A stretch of DNA of 26,563 nucleotides from VBCK01 sp035511515 (GTDB lineage: Bacteria > Pseudomonadota > Gammaproteobacteria > Burkholderiales > Burkholderiaceae_F), in contig DATKFG010000020.1 of NCBI GenBank assembly GCA_035511515.1, positions 1 through 26,563 on the forward strand, written 5' to 3'. This document shows positions 7,255-15,752 of the stretch, piece after piece. Both the position numbers and the translations under genes were made by a program. Numbering within the stretch: the first letter of the stretch is position 1; each line of letters starts with the position of its first letter. The notes under the pieces are model-generated. The model had not been told where the DNA came from. It worked only from the letters and a program-made list of their open reading frames with translations, and ran no database searches.

Positions 7255-10200
7255 TTACATCAGGTCTTCGCGCACGGCCGGAGGCGACAGGTCCAGCGTG
7301 GCGATGACCCGGTCTTCCTTCTGCTCCAGCGACAGCTGGGCGCCGCGGCGCGGCAGCAGCGCCTTGACCAGGCCGAGGCCGGACACACCGGACGAGATTC
7401 GCCCCAGCTCGAAGCCCGCCGGCAGGCGGCCGGCGTTCTGGATCTGCACGGCCAGACCGTCGGCACGCGACTCGATGCGCACGTCCAGCGTCAGGTCGCG
7501 GCTCTCGCGGTACTTGATCGCGTTGGTGCCCAGCTCGTTGATCACCAGCGCCAGCGGGACCGCCTCACCTTCGGGCAGACCCCAGCGCCACAGCGCCGAG
7601 GCCGACGGTGCCAGTCGAACCTCGATCCCGAACATCAGCCCCAGGTTGTTGAAGATTCCCTGCACGACCCCGAGCACCGGCAGTGTGCCGCCCGCGCCGA
7701 TCTGCAGGCCATGCACCTGGGCGATGGCCTGGATCTGCCCCGCGATCTCGTTCAGCTGCGTGGCGACCTCGGGCTTGCCGCTGGCCATGTGCTGCAGCAG
7801 TCCGGCCACACCCTGCAGATTGTTCTTGATCCGGTGGTGGACCTCGCGCACCAGGATGTCGCGCTGCCGCACCGCATCCTCCAGCCGCTGCTGCTCGGCG
7901 GCCATCCGCTGGGTCACGTCCTCGGCCACGCCGAACACCCGCAGCAGGCCATCGTGCATCCGGGCCGGATTCAAGCGGACGCTGATGGTGCGCACGCCGC
8001 CGGCCGGATGATCGACCCGCACCGTCAGTTCGGCCGGCCGCAACCGTCGCAGGCCGGCGATCAGGCGCGGCAGCTGGCGGCCCAGCTGCGCGGCGTCGTC
8101 GAAGTAAACGTGGCGCAGCGCGTTGCGCGGGTTGTCCATCAGCTCCGACGCCGGCGCCCCGACCAGCTGCGCGTAGCGCGAATTGACGTAAATGACGTGG
8201 GTCAGGTCGGCATTGGCGATGAACACCAGCTGATCGATGTTCTCGGCGAACTGGCGAAAGCGCGTTTCGGTCTCGCGCAAGGCGGTCTCGGCGCGCACCT
8301 CGTCGGTCAGATCGTCGACGATCGACATTACGTACCCGGCCGACCGCTGCCCGTGTTGCTCGTCATCGAACACCGGGACCACGCGCTGATTGACGATCAG
8401 GGTGCGGCCGTCGGCCCGCAGCATCACGTCGCGCGGCCGCTCGATCTGGCGGCCGTCGGCGATCGCCTTGCGATCCATTTCGCGGTACAAGTCGGCGAAC
8501 TGGCGGCCGTACACCTCGTGCCAGGTCCGCCCGATCACCTGTGACCGGGCCAGCCCCGTCATCGCCTCGCCGGCCCGGTTCAGGCTGACGAACCGGCCGG
8601 TCTTCACATCGCGCACCGACACCAGGACCGGCAGGTTCTCGATCACCAGGTCCAGGTAATTGCGCACCGAGCGCAGCTCGTCCTCCGAGCGGTGGCGAGC
8701 GTCCACGTCCATCAGCGCCACGATCACGCCGCGTTCGGGCACGCCCTCCTCGAACGGCCGCACGTTGCCGGCGCACCAGAAAACCGAGCCGTCGGCACGG
8801 CGCATCTGGTGCTCGAAGGTCGCAGCGGTTCCCTCCGCGGCGCCGATCCATTCGGCCTGGGCGGCGCGCCAGGCCGCCGGATCGGCGAACAGCGCACCGA
8901 ACTGCAGCTCCTGCAGGTCGCGGGCCGAAAAGCCGAACATGCGCTCGGCGGTGGCGTTCGACTTCACGACCAGGTCGTTGGCCACGTACAGGATCGCGAC
9001 CAGCGCATTGTCGAAGATCAGCTGCAGCTCGTTCAGCGCGGAACGCAATTCGCGCTCGGATCGCTTGCGCTCGTCGATATTGACGAAGGCGAAGATGTAG
9101 CCCAGCTCGGTCCGCTCCGGATTGACCGCCCGCCCCTGCACGGCCACCCAGATCGGCTCGCTGCGGCGCCGGTACAGCAACAGCTCGAATTCACAAGCGC
9201 CGGCCTCGCGGATCGTCTCGAACCGCTCTTCCAGACTGGCGAGCAGCATCCGGTCCGACGGGTGCCCAAACAGCTGGATCTGGTCGACCAGCGTGCTGGG
9301 CTCGCAGCCCAGCAGGTCCTCCATGGCCGCGTTGGCACGCAGCAGCCGTCCGTCCCGCACGAACAGCAGCCCGACCAGCGCCGTGTCGAAGATCAGGCGG
9401 CTCTCGGCCAGCAGGCTCTGCAGCTCGACCGCGGTGCTTGCGGCCGCTTCGCGCTGCTCGTGCAACTCGGTGACGTCCTGGAACGTGAAAATAGCCTCCA
9501 CCGGCTCGCCGCCGGCCTCGGCGTCGTCCAGCGAGCGCGCCTGCACCAGGCACCAGCGCGGCCGCCCGTCGCGGTCGTACAGCACGACCTCGGCACTGGT
9601 GGTCAGGCCCGGCCGCACGGCCGGCAGCGCAGGAACGCCCTCGGGCACCTGACCGTCGCGCTGCAGGCACAGCTGCCACAACGACATGCCGATCGCCTCG
9701 GCGTCGGAGTACCCGAACATGCGGCAGAATTCCCGGTTGGCCAGCACGATCTGCCCCGCCTGCGTCTTGGCCACCCCGGTGCTCATCGTTTCCAGCAGCG
9801 ACTGCTGCTCGCGCAGTGCCGTCCTGAGCTGCCCTTCGAACAGCTTCTGGTCGGTGAAGTTCTCCATCACCAGCAGATAACGGTGCGAGGCGTCGGCGCT
9901 TTCGAGCGCGCGCCAGCCCAGCTTGACCCAGACCGTGCGGCCCTCGCGGTCCAGCAGGCGGCGATCGGGCTCGGACACCATGGCGGCGCCGCCGGGCGGA
10001 TACTCCATCAGGCGCTCGCGCTGCTTCAGACTGGCCACCACGTCGTCCGGGTGCGTCAGGCGCACCGGATCACGTCCGAGCAGATCGTGCTCGCGGTATC
10101 CGAGCAGGGCGCAGGCGGCGCGATTGGCGCGCCGTATCCGGAAGGTCGAATCCAGCTGCACGATGCCGACCGGACTCTCGTTGAAGATGGTCTCCAGGCG

Positions 10201-11502
10201 CTCGGCGTTCTCGGCGAGTTCGACCTCGATGCGCTTGCGGTCCGAGATGTCCCGCACCAGCAGGAATATGAATTCGCGCTCGCCGTGCTCGACCCGTTGC
10301 AGCACCAGGTCGACTTCGAACTCCGAGCCCAGCCGGGTCCGGTAGCGTGCTTCCCCGTGGAAGGCCCCGCGGTCCAGCAGCGCCTCGATCATCTCGGCCA
10401 GGCCCTCCTCGGTCAGGCTCGTATCGATCGAGCCCAGCCGCAGCCCGGTGAGCTGTTCGCGGCTGTATCCGAGCCAGGCCAGCGCCGTCTCGTTGGCATC
10501 GAGGATGGCGCCGTCGCGGCCGATCTCGAGCACCATTTCGCCGGCCGAATCGAGAGCCTGGCGCAGCGCGGCGAGCGAGGTCTCGGCAAACCGCTCGCGA
10601 TCGAGCCGTTCGACGGTCAGGAACACGCCACTGAAGCGGCCATAGGGGCTGAACAGCGGCGTGCGCCGCTCGCGCACCCAGGGACGGTCGCCTCCGGCGA
10701 ACTCGTACTCGACCTGCTGCGGCACGCGCACTTCGCCGTCGCGCATCCGCTCCAGCGAACGCATTACGGCCGGCTGCGAGGAGTGATCGAAGGCCTGGTC
10801 CAGGCGGCGGCCGAGCAGCTGGCCGACCTCGACACCGAGCAGCTGCGCCAGGTAGGCGTTGCAGCGCACATAACGCAGGTTGCTGTCGAGCACGGCCATC
10901 CCGATGCGCGCGCTGGACATCAGCGTCGACAGCATCGCGTCGGCGGCCCGGGTGGCGCGCAGGGCGGTGCGCGGCACCGTGACGTCGTGCACGATCGCGG
11001 TCAGGTGCGACGCCAGGCCGCTGTCATCGAGCTCGAGCACCAGGCGCACTTCGAAATTCTTGGAGCCGGTCGGGTGGGCGTAAGCGAATTTGAAGCTGCG
11101 CGTCTCGAGCGACTCGAAGGTCGCCGCCAGCTTGGCTTCCCACAGCGGCGCGTATTGCGTGAAGTGCTCGATCTGGCTGAGCGGACGGCCGATGAAGGCG
11201 CCGCGCGCAATCGCGGTGGCCCGCTCGATCGCCGGATTGGCATACACGACGATCAGGCGCCGATCGAAGCGCAGTACCGCATCGGGCAGCTCGTCGAACA
11301 CGCTCGCCGGCGGATGCGATGCCTCGACCGGCTCGGCTTCGGGCACCTTCAGCCAGGCGGCCGCGCCCACCGTGTCGGTCACCGGGCGCGGCACGGGTTG
11401 CGACTCGATCGCCAGGGTGCGCACGCTGGAGGCAAGCTCGGGCGGGCCGGAGGGCTTCGGCGCCCGTAACCGGCTGCGATCAAATAGCGTTGAATCGGCC
11501 AC
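7255..11502 (-). CDS. Giant cytoplasmic multi-PAS HisKA_2 histidine kinase, 1415 aa
   Basis: Predicted soluble kinase for the adjacent ANTAR regulator. After a short N-terminal region there are nine consecutive PAS/PAC-like units (about residues 70-1200), each ending in a DVT/DIS-type motif and joined by short helical linkers. The core has HHRIKNNLQ, with the probable phosphoacceptor H1223, typical of HisKA_2, followed by an HATPase domain with N-box NELGTNAIKY and G2 GVSGLGLV. The G1 box reads QNAGRLP, so the usual Asp is Asn1356. There is no membrane segment, so it should sense cytoplasmic signals such as redox state, heme, flavin or small molecules. It lies behind flgL on the same strand. 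GTG 11502 is chosen for its GGAG six bases upstream; a GTG at 11523 is the alternative and would add seven residues. Confidence 0.92.
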   Translation of the reverse strand: MADSTLFDRSRLRAPKPSGPPELASSVRTLAIESQPVPRPVTDTVGAAAWLKVPEAEPVEASHPPASVFDELPDAVLRFDRRLIVVYANPAIERATAIARGAFIGRPLSQIEHFTQYAPLWEAKLAATFESLETRSFKFAYAHPTGSKNFEVRLVLELDDSGLASHLTAIVHDVTVPRTALRATRAADAMLSTLMSSARIGMAVLDSNLRYVRCNAYLAQLLGVEVGQLLGRRLDQAFDHSSQPAVMRSLERMRDGEVRVPQQVEYEFAGGDRPWVRERRTPLFSPYGRFSGVFLTVERLDRERFAETSLAALRQALDSAGEMVLEIGRDGAILDANETALAWLGYSREQLTGLRLGSIDTSLTEEGLAEMIEALLDRGAFHGEARYRTRLGSEFEVDLVLQRVEHGEREFIFLLVRDISDRKRIEVELAENAERLETIFNESPVGIVQLDSTFRIRRANRAACALLGYREHDLLGRDPVRLTHPDDVVASLKQRERLMEYPPGGAAMVSEPDRRLLDREGRTVWVKLGWRALESADASHRYLLVMENFTDQKLFEGQLRTALREQQSLLETMSTGVAKTQAGQIVLANREFCRMFGYSDAEAIGMSLWQLCLQRDGQVPEGVPALPAVRPGLTTSAEVVLYDRDGRPRWCLVQARSLDDAEAGGEPVEAIFTFQDVTELHEQREAAASTAVELQSLLAESRLIFDTALVGLLFVRDGRLLRANAAMEDLLGCEPSTLVDQIQLFGHPSDRMLLASLEERFETIREAGACEFELLLYRRRSEPIWVAVQGRAVNPERTELGYIFAFVNIDERKRSERELRSALNELQLIFDNALVAILYVANDLVVKSNATAERMFGFSARDLQELQFGALFADPAAWRAAQAEWIGAAEGTAATFEHQMRRADGSVFWCAGNVRPFEEGVPERGVIVALMDVDARHRSEDELRSVRNYLDLVIENLPVLVSVRDVKTGRFVSLNRAGEAMTGLARSQVIGRTWHEVYGRQFADLYREMDRKAIADGRQIERPRDVMLRADGRTLIVNQRVVPVFDDEQHGQRSAGYVMSIVDDLTDEVRAETALRETETRFRQFAENIDQLVFIANADLTHVIYVNSRYAQLVGAPASELMDNPRNALRHVYFDDAAQLGRQLPRLIAGLRRLRPAELTVRVDHPAGGVRTISVRLNPARMHDGLLRVFGVAEDVTQRMAAEQQRLEDAVRQRDILVREVHHRIKNNLQGVAGLLQHMASGKPEVATQLNEIAGQIQAIAQVHGLQIGAGGTLPVLGVVQGIFNNLGLMFGIEVRLAPSASALWRWGLPEGEAVPLALVINELGTNAIKYRESRDLTLDVRIESRADGLAVQIQNAGRLPAGFELGRISSGVSGLGLVKALLPRRGAQLSLEQKEDRVIATLDLSPPAVREDLM

Positions 11503-11577
11503 GCCCTGCTCCAATCGCGCCACAGCCCGACCGCGATGCCTCGGCCGTCTGGCGCGAAGAATACCGGAACGAGGGCC

Positions 11578-12786
11578 CTACAGATAGTTGAAGAGCGACA
11601 GCTTGGAAACGGCCGAGTAGCTCTGCAGGGCCGCTTGATAGATGGTCTGCTGCTGCGCCATCTGGGTGGCCGCCTTGGCGTAGTCCAGATCCTGGATCGT
11701 GGACAGCGCGGAGTTGGCCTGCAGCGTACGGTCGCTGTTCAAGGTCGAATAGGTGCTGAGCTGCTGCAGCTGGCCGCCGACTTCGGCCTGTTTCAAGGTC
11801 ACATGGTCCAGCGCCTGTCCCATCGAAGCGAGCGCCGTGCCGAGCGAGGTCTGCAGTTGCGCCGACGCAGCCGGTGTGTCGGCGGGCTGCTGCAACGCAG
11901 CGATCGCGTTGGCCATGGTCGTGAAGATCGACTGGTACCCAGCTGGTGCGACCGTGAACGAATCGCCGGCGAGCGGCGCCCCCGAGAGCTTGACCTGCAG
12001 GCCGTCGAAGGAGACCGTCGTGGGCGACGTGTAGGTGCCGCTGGTGACCGGCTGGCCCAGGGTCGTGTCTTGCACGTGATAGGTCGTGCCGGAGCCGCTG
12101 CCCGTGAAGCTGATCGTGTACTGGTCGCCGGTCAGCGCCGACGGATTGGCCACCGAGCCGGTATCGATCACGCCGGAGCCGGTGTTGCCGGCAGCGGCCG
12201 CGGTCACGAAGGCTCCGTTGCCGGGGCGGATCTTCTGGAATATGTCGTCGCCCGAAAATTTGATTTGCAGCTGCCGGTTCTGCGATACCTGGACCGATTG
12301 CAGCACGCTGTCGCCGCTGTACGTGACATTGTTGCCGGTCTGCGAGAAGGGCGGCCCCGACTGCTGCGACCCGGCGAACAGGTATCCGCCCTGACCGTCG
12401 GTGCTGTTGGCCAGACCCACCATCTGAGCGAGGTCGCCCTGCAGCCCCTGCGCCAGCGCCGCGCGCTGCGTATCCGAGTAGCTGGCGTCGCCGGCCTGAA
12501 CCAGGCGCTGCTGTGCGTCCTGCACCAGGTTGACCAGGCTCGACATGGCCGAATCGGCCTGGTTCAACTGCAGCTGGCCTTCGGTCTGATTGTTCTGGTA
12601 CTGGTTGAGCTGCGATACCGTGGTGCCCAGCGACGCCACGTTGGCGGCGCCGATCGGGTTGTCCGAGGGCGAATTGATCTGCTTGCCGGTGGACAGTTGC
12701 AGCTCGGTCTGCATCAACTGACTCTGGGCGTTGCTGATCGCCTGCTCGCCGTTCAGGAACATCGTGTAGGTGGAAACTCTGAGCAT
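11578..12786 (-). CDS. flgL: Flagellar hook-filament junction protein FlgL, 402 aa
   Basis: FlgL (HAP3) is exported and forms the second junction layer between hook and filament, on which flagellin assembles. The N-terminus (MLRVSTYTMFLNG, then STGKQINSPSDNP near residue 32) is the flagellin-like D0/D1 helix typical of FlgL, and the C-terminus is the matching helical segment ending in LSLFNYL. The variable middle is Gly/Ser/Thr-rich. The length is usual for betaproteobacteria. It follows flgK after 64 bases. No sigma-28 box is seen in that gap, so it probably shares the flgK transcript. It is the last structural flagellar gene before the large kinase. Confidence 0.95.
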   Translation of the reverse strand: MLRVSTYTMFLNGEQAISNAQSQLMQTELQLSTGKQINSPSDNPIGAANVASLGTTVSQLNQYQNNQTEGQLQLNQADSAMSSLVNLVQDAQQRLVQAGDASYSDTQRAALAQGLQGDLAQMVGLANSTDGQGGYLFAGSQQSGPPFSQTGNNVTYSGDSVLQSVQVSQNRQLQIKFSGDDIFQKIRPGNGAFVTAAAAGNTGSGVIDTGSVANPSALTGDQYTISFTGSGSGTTYHVQDTTLGQPVTSGTYTSPTTVSFDGLQVKLSGAPLAGDSFTVAPAGYQSIFTTMANAIAALQQPADTPAASAQLQTSLGTALASMGQALDHVTLKQAEVGGQLQQLSTYSTLNSDRTLQANSALSTIQDLDYAKAATQMAQQQTIYQAALQSYSAVSKLSLFNYL

Positions 12787-12850
12787 GGCCGTCGTATCCG
12801 TATGACGTGTCGGGTTGTACGCGCTGGATCAGGGCCTGGCGCAGGCCGCC

Positions 12851-14767
12851 TCAACCTGCCGCGGCAATGGTCAGGATCTGGTCGAACAGCGTCGAAGCGA
12901 TCGAAACCACTTTGGCGGCCGCCTGGTACTGCTGTTGATACTGCAGAAGGGCGGCGGCCTCCTGGTCCAGATTCACGCCCGCCAGCGAGCTCTGAGCGTT
13001 CTGAGCGTTTTGCAGGATCATCTGCTGGTTCTGCTGATCGGCCTGCGCGTTGGCGGTCATCGTGCCCACCTGCGAGACCACCGCCGCATACCCCGTACCG
13101 AGCGAGGTACCGCCCACCACGTTGGCGTTCTGCAGCTGCCCCAGTGCCAGCGCGTTGGTGTTGTCCCCGGTGCCACCGATGTTGGCGCCCACGCTGACCG
13201 CGTCGCCCGTCTGCGGTGTCCCGAGCAGCGTCAGGCTCCATCCGTTGAACGCGATCGGCTGACCGGCGGTGTAGGTGCCCGAGGCAGTGGTCCCGGCGGT
13301 CGAATCGGTGATCGTGTAGTTGGTCGCACTGCTGAAGCTGATGCTGACCGAATCGGTCAGGTTCGCGTTTCGATTCGGTCCCGTGACCGACAGCGACGAC
13401 ACGCTCAAAGATCCGGTGTTGGTCGACGGAATCGAGGCTCGAATCGGACTGGCCGCCGCGATCTGCTGCGCCTGCCCGATCGCGACGGCCAGGTTGCTGG
13501 CACCGGTGCGGACCGGCTCGATCGTGAAACTGTCGCCGTTGGTGGCCGTGCCGCTGACGCTGAACGTGATGCCGTCGACCGTGGCCGGCGTGCCCGGCAG
13601 CGACGACAGCGTGGTCTGCTGGCCGTCGGACAGGCGCGTGAGTTGATACTGGCCGCCGACCACCTGCAGCCGGTAATCGGACGCCTGCAGCTGGGTGGTG
13701 TTGCTGAAGGTCGCCGTGACGGTCTCGGCGGGAGCGCCGCCCGACGTCGCATTGGTGGTGGACGCGATCACGGTCGGCGCCAGCGTGGAAAACAGGTTCA
13801 CGCCAGCGGCGCCGTTCAAATCCTGGCCCAGCCGGCTTTGCTGGTTGAACTGCGACGACACCGCCACCGCCAGCAGGCCGATCTGGTTCTGCACCGCGGG
13901 AACGTCTTGCAGGCTGAACTGCATCAGGGCGCCGATGGCGCCGCCCCCGGTGTTGGTCGCACTCAACGGAACGATCGTGCTGCCCGCCTTGGTCCCGACC
14001 GTGATGTTCTGCGGATTGCTCGGATCCTGCCCCATCGCCATCTGGGTGATCTGGTCGCCGACCACCAGCGGCTGGCCGTCGGCCAGAAACACGTTGATCG
14101 AGCCGTCGCTCTGCGTCGTCGTGGTCACGCCGATCGACTGGTTCAGCGTCTTGATGGCCTGATCGCGCTGGTCGAGCAGCTGATTGGGCGATCCGCCCGC
14201 CGAGGTGGCCAGGGCGATCTGGTCGTTGAGCTTGGCGATCTGGGCCGTGGTGGCGTTGACGGTCGAGATCTGCTGGCCGATCTCCTGGTTCGCGCTTTGC
14301 TGCATCAGCTGCAGCTGGCCGTAGGCGTCGTTGAAGCTGGCCGTCATCTGCTGCGCCGACGACAGCACCGATTGCCGCACCGCCAGGTTGCTGGGCTGCT
14401 GGGTGAGTGTCTGAATCTGCGAAAAGAACTGGTTGACCACGGCGCCCAGGCTGCCGGTGGTGCTGGAAAACAGGTTGTTGACCTGGTTCAGCAGCGTGGC
14501 GTGCGTGTCGGCCTGGCTGGAGGCGGACTGGGCCAGATTGACCTGCTGGGTGAGCAGCTGGTCGTATTGCCGCTTGATGGTGTCGACGGCCACGCCCTGG
14601 CCGATGTAGTTGCCGCTGAGCCCCGTTTCGACCTGTGCCGTGAAATGGACGATCTCGCGGGAATAGCCCGGCGTGTTCGCGTTTGCGATGTTGTTGCCGG
14701 TCGTCTCCAACGCCGTATACGCGGCGTTCAGCGCGCTCGAACCGATTGAAAAGAGGCCCCCGGACAT
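12851..14767 (-). CDS. flgK: Flagellar hook-associated protein 1 FlgK, 638 aa
   Basis: FlgK (HAP1) is secreted by the flagellar type III system and forms the first junction zone on the hook tip. The N-terminus has the rod/hook-family signature (SIGSSALNAAYTALETTGNN, followed by IANANTPGYSRE). A long helical D1 region with many Gln residues follows, then a large Gly/Ser/Thr-rich variable domain. The C-terminal helix (AAKVVSIASTLFDQILTI) packs against the N-terminal helix. It lies 66 bases after flgJ, and that gap carries a sigma-28-like promoter, in line with late-class control of flgKL in other flagellar systems. Confidence 0.96.
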   Translation of the reverse strand: MSGGLFSIGSSALNAAYTALETTGNNIANANTPGYSREIVHFTAQVETGLSGNYIGQGVAVDTIKRQYDQLLTQQVNLAQSASSQADTHATLLNQVNNLFSSTTGSLGAVVNQFFSQIQTLTQQPSNLAVRQSVLSSAQQMTASFNDAYGQLQLMQQSANQEIGQQISTVNATTAQIAKLNDQIALATSAGGSPNQLLDQRDQAIKTLNQSIGVTTTTQSDGSINVFLADGQPLVVGDQITQMAMGQDPSNPQNITVGTKAGSTIVPLSATNTGGGAIGALMQFSLQDVPAVQNQIGLLAVAVSSQFNQQSRLGQDLNGAAGVNLFSTLAPTVIASTTNATSGGAPAETVTATFSNTTQLQASDYRLQVVGGQYQLTRLSDGQQTTLSSLPGTPATVDGITFSVSGTATNGDSFTIEPVRTGASNLAVAIGQAQQIAAASPIRASIPSTNTGSLSVSSLSVTGPNRNANLTDSVSISFSSATNYTITDSTAGTTASGTYTAGQPIAFNGWSLTLLGTPQTGDAVSVGANIGGTGDNTNALALGQLQNANVVGGTSLGTGYAAVVSQVGTMTANAQADQQNQQMILQNAQNAQSSLAGVNLDQEAAALLQYQQQYQAAAKVVSIASTLFDQILTIAAAG

Positions 14768-14797
14768 CTGCTTGCTCTCACCCTGCCGTCACGAATG

Positions 14798-14824
14798 ACA
14801 TCGGCAACCCCGGCCAAAGCTTGA
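14798..14824 (-). promoter_or_regulatory. Sigma-28 (FliA)-type promoter candidate for flgK
   Basis: On the minus strand TCAAGCTT, 11 bases, then GCCGATGT matches the FliA consensus TAAAGTTT-N11-GCCGATAA at 3 of 4 core -35 positions and 6 of 8 -10 positions, with exact spacing. The -10 ends about 30 bases before the flgK start, inside the flgJ-flgK gap. This would give late expression of flgK and flgL separate from read-through of the upstream operon. Confidence 0.55.
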
Positions 14825-14833
14825 ACGGCCGGC

Positions 14834-15742
14834 TCATACCGTCCCTCCGACCGACGAGGCCGTTCGGATGACACGAGCCAGCTTTTCCGCATAGCCCGGA
14901 TCGGTCGAATAACCCGCCTGCTGCATCCCGGAGGCAAAGCCGCCGGCCGTGCTGCTGGCCGCCACGGCGGCCGAGTAGCGCTGGTTTCGCCCGATCGTCA
15001 GTGCCCAGTCCTGGAATGCGGCCGCGTAACTGTCGTAGGCCCGGAAACTCTGAACGGTCCGGCTCGGCATAGCGCCGTCGTACTCGGTGGTGGCCACCTG
15101 GACCGCATGCCCCTGCCATCCCGCACCGGCCTTGATCCCGAACAGGTTGTAGCTGGGCGCGCCGTCGGCGCCGCGGATCTCGCGCTGCCCCCAACCCGAT
15201 TCGAGCGCGGCCTGGCCCAGAATGAAACTGGCGGGCACGCCGGTGAGCTGCTGCGCGCGCACCGCCTCGGCCCAGTGCTGCCGCATGAAGGCGCGCTGGA
15301 CCTCGGTGGAGACGCCCGGCCCGGACGGTGTCGGAGCCGGGGCCGAGGGGGCCGCAGCCCCCGGCTTACCCTCCGTAGCCTTGGCGGAGGAGGGAGCCGC
15401 GGCGGAGGCGGCCGCGTTCGGCAACGCGCGCGACAGCTGGCGCGCGATCATGTCCGACAGACCGGTGCCCTTGGATGCGATCTGCTGGGCGACCTGCTGG
15501 TCCAGCATGCCGCGGTACATGTCCTGTTCCTGCGAGTCGAGCAGGCCGGAACGCGGCGTCGCCTCGCGCATGCTCTTGAGCACCATCTGCATGTAGAGCG
15601 CCTCGAACTGCGTGGCGACTTTCTTGGCGGCCTGGCGCGGGTCGTCGCGGGCGGCGCGCTTGAGGTCCTCCAGCGAACGGGCGTCGGCGGCCAGGCCGCT
15701 TCCCACGCTTCCGATCTGGGAGCCAAGGCTGGCCTGATCCAT
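14834..15742 (-). CDS. flgJ: FlgJ: rod-cap protein with muramidase/glucosaminidase domain, 302 aa
   Basis: FlgJ caps the growing rod and cuts periplasmic peptidoglycan so the rod can pass. The N-terminal rod-cap domain (about 1-105) contains the KKVATQFEALYMQMVLKSMR signature. The C-terminal GH73-type hydrolase domain (about 145-300) contains GQAALESGWGQ, with E181 as the probable catalytic Glu by alignment with Salmonella E184, and NLFGIKAG. This is the two-domain form found in beta- and gammaproteobacteria. The linker (about 106-144) is Ala/Pro/Ser-rich and includes SSAKATEGKPG, encoded by a palindromic repeat (see separate entry). It starts 10 bases after flgI. Confidence 0.96.
   Translation of the reverse strand: MDQASLGSQIGSVGSGLAADARSLEDLKRAARDDPRQAAKKVATQFEALYMQMVLKSMREATPRSGLLDSQEQDMYRGMLDQQVAQQIASKGTGLSDMIARQLSRALPNAAASAAAPSSAKATEGKPGAAAPSAPAPTPSGPGVSTEVQRAFMRQHWAEAVRAQQLTGVPASFILGQAALESGWGQREIRGADGAPSYNLFGIKAGAGWQGHAVQVATTEYDGAMPSRTVQSFRAYDSYAAAFQDWALTIGRNQRYSAAVAASSTAGGFASGMQQAGYSTDPGYAEKLARVIRTASSVGGTV
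15370..15390 (-). repeat. Palindromic element inside the flgJ linker
   Basis: The arms CCTCCG and CGGAGG flank TAGCCTTGG, with a nested GCC-TT-GGC pairing as an alternative. The element encodes the middle of the SSAKATEGKPG linker peptide. On the minus strand it contains GGCTACGGAGGG, close to the GCTACGGCGGG found in the palindromes between flgB and flgC. This looks like a small dispersed repeat accepted in a flexible linker; the family assignment is inference. Confidence 0.5.
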
Positions 15743-15752
15743 CGGAGGCGGC

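Noticed and set aside
6358..8544. A 728-codon plus-strand frame overlapping two kinases and the ANTAR gene
   Set aside because: Shadow frame: it crosses three well-supported genes and has no domain.
8692..11469. A 925-codon open frame on the plus strand
   Set aside because: It is antisense to the nine-PAS kinase, whose domains are clear. Its His/Arg/Gln/Gly-rich translation has no recognisable domain and is typical of GC-rich shadow frames.
12815..14749. A 644-codon plus-strand frame
   Set aside because: Antisense to flgK, with composition typical of a reverse frame.
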